Assembly: GCA_014925825.1 (NCBI GenBank)
Contig: JACGCK010000039.1
Coordinates: 124,001-188,000 of the forward strand
From: Pholiota molesta
Taxonomy: Eukaryota; Basidiomycota; Agaricomycetes; Agaricales; Strophariaceae
Direction of reading: 5' to 3'
Length of the DNA stretch: 64,000 bases
The translations under genes were made by a program, and so were the position numbers. Shown in pieces: positions 58,907-64,000 of the stretch. Below the pieces are notes generated by a model. That model saw nothing but the letters and a program-made list of their open reading frames with translations, did no database searches and was not told the DNA's origin. Position 1 is the first letter of the stretch. Each line of letters opens with the position of its first letter.

Positions 58907-60312
58907 GCCTGTCCAAGACTTCGATTCCCGTCGCCTTGTCGGAGTTCACGCAGAGCGAATTAGCGACGTCTCCAGCAGAGACTTTCCCGGCCATTATCCA
59001 GGCGAAGACCACTCTTGGAACCTGTCAACATTCAAAAAGGTGCGTGAACAGTGTGTTCTGGCTTGGTCGTCTATGTGTTAATGACGCGTGGTGTTTTTTC
59101 TTTCTTTGAGAGTGCAGAACTTGAAGGTCAAGATTCAGAGATTATCAAAACATTCGGTGGACTTTGATATAGTTGGGGTGGATGCGTCAATCGCGAATGC
59201 GTTCCGGAGGATAATGATTGCTGAGGTAAGTTTTGACCTGAATACGAGCATGGCTGTCGAAGACACTAATTCGAGCCTCTTCTCGCCGATGTTGTAGGTA
59301 CCAACAGTATGTATAGAGCAAGTGTATGTCTGGAATAACACGACAGTTATTGTGGACGAAATTCTATCACATCGGCTGGGTCTCGTACCTCTCAACATCG
59401 ATCCTTCATTAATCAGCATGAAGGCAGGTTAGTTGATCGGTTTTTCCCCCTACCTTCACTATAACATCGTAATTCCTTATTCCTTAACAGACATTGCCGA
59501 TATGGCAACCGACCGTGACACTGTCGTCTTCAAAATCGACATCACCTGCGAACGAAATCCCAAAGCACCCAAAGGATCCACCAAACCCGAAGAAATGTAC
59601 ATCAACCACGAGCTGCTATCCTCGCATATCAGATGGGACCCTGTAGGAGAACAAGAGGAAATCTTCGCAGGCTCCAGACCAGGGCCTACGAACGGGAACA
59701 TCGTTCTAGCAAAGTTGCGACCAGGACAATCGGTGAACATGGAGATGCATGCGGTCAAAGGGGTGGGCAAGGACCACGCCAAATTCAGCCCTGTTGGTGC
59801 GTCGGTCCTATTCTCATCCCTGCGCTCATAAAACTCATCGTGAGCGATGAATTTAGCCACTGCTTCGTACCGCCTTCTCCCCCACATCAAAATCAAACAA
59901 CCAATCCCACCAGAACACGCCGAGAAGTTCCAGAAATGCTTCTCTCCAGGCGTGATCAAAATCGACCCCGCAACCCGCGAAGTCAGTGTCGACGAGGAGA
60001 AGGTGCGGAACGACACCGTCAGCCGTGAGGTCCTACGGCATCCAGAATTCGCAGACAAGGTCGAGCTGAGCAGAGTGCGGGATTACTTCTTATGTACGTG
60101 CCGCTATATTTTCTCATTTGGGACGCTGTTGATGATTTACTGCTTCTCTTACAGTCAACGTTGAAACGGAGAGCGCGTACGCTCCTGAAAGAATATTGCT
60201 AGAGTCGGTAAAGGTCATGCGAGAAAAACTGTCTGTGATCAAGGCGGCAGCTGAGGCACTACGGGAAAAGACCATGGCGGTGGATGGCGATGTGATGATG
60301 GAGGATGCATAA
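58907..60312 (+). CDS. RPC40: DNA-directed RNA polymerases I and III subunit AC40
   Basis: Alpha-like subunit that pairs with AC19 to nucleate assembly of RNA polymerases I and III. Start [20 protein letters not shown] chosen at 58907; an in-frame ATG at 58854 is possible. Motifs: [38 protein letters not shown], the alpha-motif [30 protein letters not shown], then the insert domain ([20 protein letters not shown]), [37 protein letters not shown], a second alpha-type strand block and the C-terminal helix [18 protein letters not shown]. About seven exons, frames consistent. Length (about 360 aa) is normal. Housekeeping gene; no sign of rearrangement. Confidence 0.93.
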
Positions 60313-60515
60313 AAATCCACCTATGTTGTATCGAGAGTTGTACGTTGTCAACCTTCTCTTCAAGCGCGATTGCAAGCTGATATTCGAGAGCAGATGATTA
60401 TTATACTATACATGTATTGTTACAGAGGTTGGTATATTGGATGACCAAAGAGCATAGCGTCAAAGATAAGTTCCTACATGCAAGTACATTTTTTACAAGG
60501 AAAAGTTCGTCCAAA

Positions 60516-62572
60516 TCAGATCGGCGCCGGCGGAGGCAGTGGTATCTTGTCGACTGCGGTCTCAACAGGAGTCGCAATCGAGGGCTCTACCGTAGGCTGC
60601 GCCTCAGGAATTTTGGCCTCGGACTCGACTATCGTCGTTATCGCGTCCGCCTGTTGACTATCGGGTTCCGAAATGCTAGTATTTTCGATTAGATCCGTCG
60701 TCGATGGTCCCTCGTTCCCTTCAACAGGTTCGTCTAGGTTGACGAGTGCCGATTGCGTAGCTGCACTGGACTCAGGCTCATTGCCCAGTTCTTTGGTATC
60801 CTCAGCCGCAGTAGCGGGTTCGTCAGCGTTTCCTCCGACATCATCCGCCTTGCCATCCTGCACATCCTCCCCCTCATCGCTCTCGTCGCCATCCCCTTCC
60901 TCCTCCCCTCCTCGCCACCCAGCACCGCACCCTTGAACACCTTCCTGAAATCCCGTATCGTCGGCTCGCCCAGGATCGCGAACACCACGCTCTCGAACAC
61001 GCCGTGGAACGTGCCCTCGGGGCGCACGAGGAAGTCGAAGAAGATCCCCGCGATGACCTCGACGTTGTTCTGGAACACGCCCGTGCCGTAGGCGCCGAGC
61101 ACGAGGTGCGCGGCGCGCCGCTTGTGGAAGAGGTACAGGAGGCGGCCGATGCGCTCGCGCATCTCGTGGACGATGTCCTCGTCGGCCATGGCGAGGAGCG
61201 TCTTTAGTGGGATGTGCTCTTGGGGCGGCGAGGGGATGCGCGGGGAATTTGAGGTTGATGGTTCGGGTTGGGGAACGTCTGGTTGGGTGGATGAGGTTTC
61301 TGGGAGAGGTTTCGAGGTGGGGGTCGGATCTAGTGGTACTGGAGCGCTTTGGGTGTTGGCAGACGCCACTGACGCCCAAGGGTTGGGTTCATCTTGCTGC
61401 GTTTCCGCATGGTGGAGGGTGCTCTTCGCTTTATCCTCCACCGTCGGTGCATCGAGTTCTTTCATTTCTACATCCGTCCCTTTGCTATCCTCGTCGACTT
61501 GCATTTCATTTGGAGTAGTAACTTTGGCTTCTTCACCTGCCTCAATCCTCTCTTCAGCCTTTCTTTTCTTCTCTTCGATTTTCAACCTCTCCTCTTTCGC
61601 CTTCTTCCGTACGCGCTCGGATTTCAGATTTTCCAGCAACACCTTCCTCTCCCTTTCCCTGTGCCTCCTTTTCTCGGCTTCTCGTTCTCGAGCCTCCTCT
61701 GCCGCCCGAACCCTGGCGCGGAGCAATCGCATATCCTCCTCCCATTGCAACTTCTGTCGCACCTCTCCTGCGTTGACGGCAGCAGAAGTGAGGACGTCTA
61801 CGTCGATTGGCTTCTTCCATTGGCCTTTGTCATTGCGAATGAGGACGACGGCGGGAGAGTAGACCATCGCGTGGGTATAGTATGGGTTATCGGGATCCTC
61901 GGCATAATGTGCATAGAATTGAGTGGCGACGTCGGTGATCAGGGATGGATAGAGTGTGGAAGATCGTGCAATAGACTCCTCCTATATGATTACGTGTTAA
62001 AGACAAAAGCAAAACGACGATAAGGCTTAAAATCGCACCTGCGCTTGAGCGCCGTTCATGAACCCGCCGCCGGGCTTCTTCGCAGAGGCGAAATTCAGCA
62101 CGCCGATCGTTTTGTTCTCCACCTCGGGGTGGTCTTGGAGCATCCTATGCAGCTCCCTCGCACCCGCCAGCGTCGAGTACTCCTTCATTAGGATCTTCGT
62201 CTCCTTCCTCGGCCCAAGGTCGGCCGTGGCCCAGCCCGCGATCTCTGCATCATCAGGGGGGTAGTATTCCGTGTTATCGTTGGTGTAGGTCATCTTCTCG
62301 AGGAGGTCGAAAGGCTCGTCCGTGCCCGGGGGGACGTACGAGCCCGAGTCCAGCGTGTCCAGCGTCAGCTCGGCGAAATCGCGCAGCGCGTCGCGCGAGA
62401 GTTTGCCATGGGTGCCGCGCTGCTGTTGGCGCGAGCGGGAGGCGTAGGAGCCTTTCGAGCGCTGGGATTGGGACGCGGCGGAGCGGTAGCGGGAGGACGA
62501 GGACGGCCGTGTGTCGCGGTCGTCGTAGGTGAGCCAGCTGCCCGGCGGCTGGAAGTCGCGGGAGAGGTCCAT
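60516..62572 (-). CDS. Microbial-type PARG (macrodomain) protein, copy 2, with charged insert
   Basis: Paralogue of the gene at 51095-52453. Minus-strand start MDLSRDFQPPGSWLTYDDRD; a 100-aa disordered lead, then ADLGPRKETKILMKEYSTLA and the PARG signature GGG-x7-QEE (GGGFMNGAQAQ|EES, with an intron inside). Then RSSTLYPSLI, YTHAMVYSPAVVLIRNDKGQ and DVDVLTSAAVNAGEV. Unlike copy 1, about 190 residues of Arg/Glu/Lys-rich predicted coiled coil and Pro/Ser linker (EAREREAEKRRHRERERKVL and on) split the catalytic fold before RERIGRLLYLF and HLVLGAYGTGVFQNNVE. The frame changes near 60905-60908 (GGGG run, minus strand): the other frame continues as a plausible acidic tail ending PLPPPAPI at 60516, so one base may be missing. 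Likely ADP-ribose hydrolase or reader. Confidence 0.83.
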
Positions 62573-64000
62573 ATCTGCTCTGGAGGGTTGTTGCGCCCGA
62601 GCGACAGAGCGTGTTAGAAACGATGTGGTCGTAGGCTGTATGAAGGAAATGGGTAACGCACAGATACATGGTGGTGGTAGGCTCGAGCTCTTGAGCTCAG
62701 CACTGTGGTTCTGGCTTGGATGATAGGGCCACGAGTCGATGTCAAGATTAGTGATCGATGACGTTGGCCAACTTTGACTGAACCTTACGGACTCCTGGGA
62801 AGAGTTCGGATGGGAAGAACTTGACGCGAAAGCTCAGATCCAGATGTTAGAGGTTGGAAAGCGAGAAACAGAAGCAAGGTAATAGTAACAAAATCAAATA
62901 AGCGCTGGGGGTCATGATCACAGTCCAGCTGTGTCTATTATTATTAGTGGGACCTCGATCACTCCTATATGATAGAACATTGGATGTGGCTCTGAGTCGG
63001 TCAAGTTCATAGAAAAAAGAATCTGGTAATGATATACCTGCAGGACTGCTCTGGGCTGCTTTACTTTGAAGATCTGTATACTCCTGAACAATTGTGGATC
63101 AGTTCCGCGTGTAACGATGCAACTTATAAGCCTCAATCATTCAGAGCAGCTAATTTTCATTGTTGTAATTGTGTAAACAAGGTGCTCCATTTTTTTTATC
63201 ATGTTGATGTTGCATTTAAGAGCTCTAGCCCTATAGACATGTGTTGAGTCCCAAGTGTCTTCGAGAGGTCAGTCAGGATTAGCCTGACAGGCAGGTTGAG
63301 ACTTGATTTGTTTCATTGCCATCTTTTCAACGCCCTTTCCAAGAGACTTGTCAATGTCAAAGAAAAGTCAATCTGAGGGATCTAAGCCGTCATGGCAATA
63401 GAATTCTGGAAACATTCGGAGGTGAATTACTGATTAGGTATTAGTTTCCTTTTCTGGAAACTTTCTCGGCGTCATCCCTCGATTCACTAAAAGAATGACT
63501 CCTATAAATAGGACTCGTGATAGAGTGTATATTATATTATGCTAATGTAAATGTACACTGGAAATGCTATTCTACATACGATCCATCCAATGAGTATAGC
63601 CAGATGGACGAGCGTCGAGCGATCAAAACACGGTACCGACGATCATTGCTTATCAGTACTCACAAATGCCGCTGAGAGGTTATTTAGATGAAGATTGAAA
63701 TTAAAATTATAAACGTCGTTGTAGCTTCAGATACATGCATGACAGTTACAGGGGTAGCCGCAGAGAGGGGGCTGGAGGGTGGCAGTAAACGGACGAACGT
63801 TCCTCGTCAGTACTTCAGTACGCATCGCTTTCGAGTCTGCCCACTGGCCTGCGCTCGATCCGCGGCCTGCAGACATTCTTCCGTGGTGCGCCAGAGAGCT
63901 GACCCACATTCCTCACGAGGAAAGGGGCACGGCGGCAGGTAGTGGTGGATGGCGCACGCGGCACCGGTGAATGGACAAAGATTTGGCGTCGTTTCCTCTG
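62573..64000. other. Intergenic to window end, no gene seen
   Basis: Promoter side of PARG copy 2, then AT-rich sequence. Short frames near 63000 and 63700-63970 show no family match. Confidence 0.5.

Noticed and set aside
61122..62023. Plus-strand frames over 200 codons opposite PARG copy 2
   Set aside because: Shadow of the charged-insert coding sequence; Ser/Phe/Leu-rich as expected for the complement of Arg/Glu/Lys codons.
1..64000. CRISPR arrays, rRNA genes, bacterial operons
   Set aside because: No regularly spaced repeats, no rRNA-like stretches, and spliced eukaryotic genes throughout.

Overview
This window is nuclear DNA of a filamentous fungus, almost certainly a mushroom-type basidiomycete (Agaricomycetes). 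Genes are dense and cut by many short introns of about 45-80 nt with GT-AG (twice GC-AG) borders. Family content fits: DUF6535 membrane protein, septin/AIG1-like G-domain proteins, DUF7726 proteins, an adenylate-forming reductase, fungal-type PARG macrodomain proteins. There are no operons; neighbouring genes mostly have unrelated jobs.

Layout. 0-5 kb: a large RhoGAP protein. 5.8-8.2 kb: two convergent P-loop GTPase genes, the second decayed. 9-12.7 kb: a mitochondrial carrier and a cyclase-family hydrolase. 13-16.8 kb: a secreted subtilase. 18-25 kb: housekeeping genes for muskelin (CTLH/GID-type complex), prefoldin subunit 4 and sphingosine-1-phosphate lyase, the last two divergent from a 155-bp shared promoter. 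25.7-30.5 kb: a DUF7726 protein and a gamma-tubulin complex component. 30.6-35 kb: an F-box protein and a DUF6535 protein. 35.7-39.8 kb: an A-T-R adenylate-forming reductase, the only clear specialised-metabolism gene. 40-44.5 kb: gene-poor. 44.5-48.2 kb: an alpha-arrestin. 49-52.5 kb: a second DUF7726 gene and a PARG-like gene. 52.7-57.8 kb: two paralogous membrane proteins flanking a 1.2-kb foldback element. 58.9-62.6 kb: the AC40 subunit of RNA polymerases I/III and a second PARG-like gene.

Two themes run through the window. First, four pairs of local paralogues (G-domain, DUF7726, PARG, membrane protein), several with one decayed or altered member. Second, at least twelve sites where an otherwise well-conserved protein switches frame as if exactly one base were missing, mostly inside or beside a short homopolymer. 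They lie mainly at 6.5-22 kb. The uniform direction suggests uncorrected sequence errors more than gene decay, so several genes are called here with frame jumps.

The best candidate for something undescribed is the near-palindromic element at 55070-56281: arms of about 0.5 kb, ends beginning TGCTCGGCC, TA on both flanks, and no visible transposase. All calls come from reading the sequence; exon borders were inferred by eye and no database search was run.
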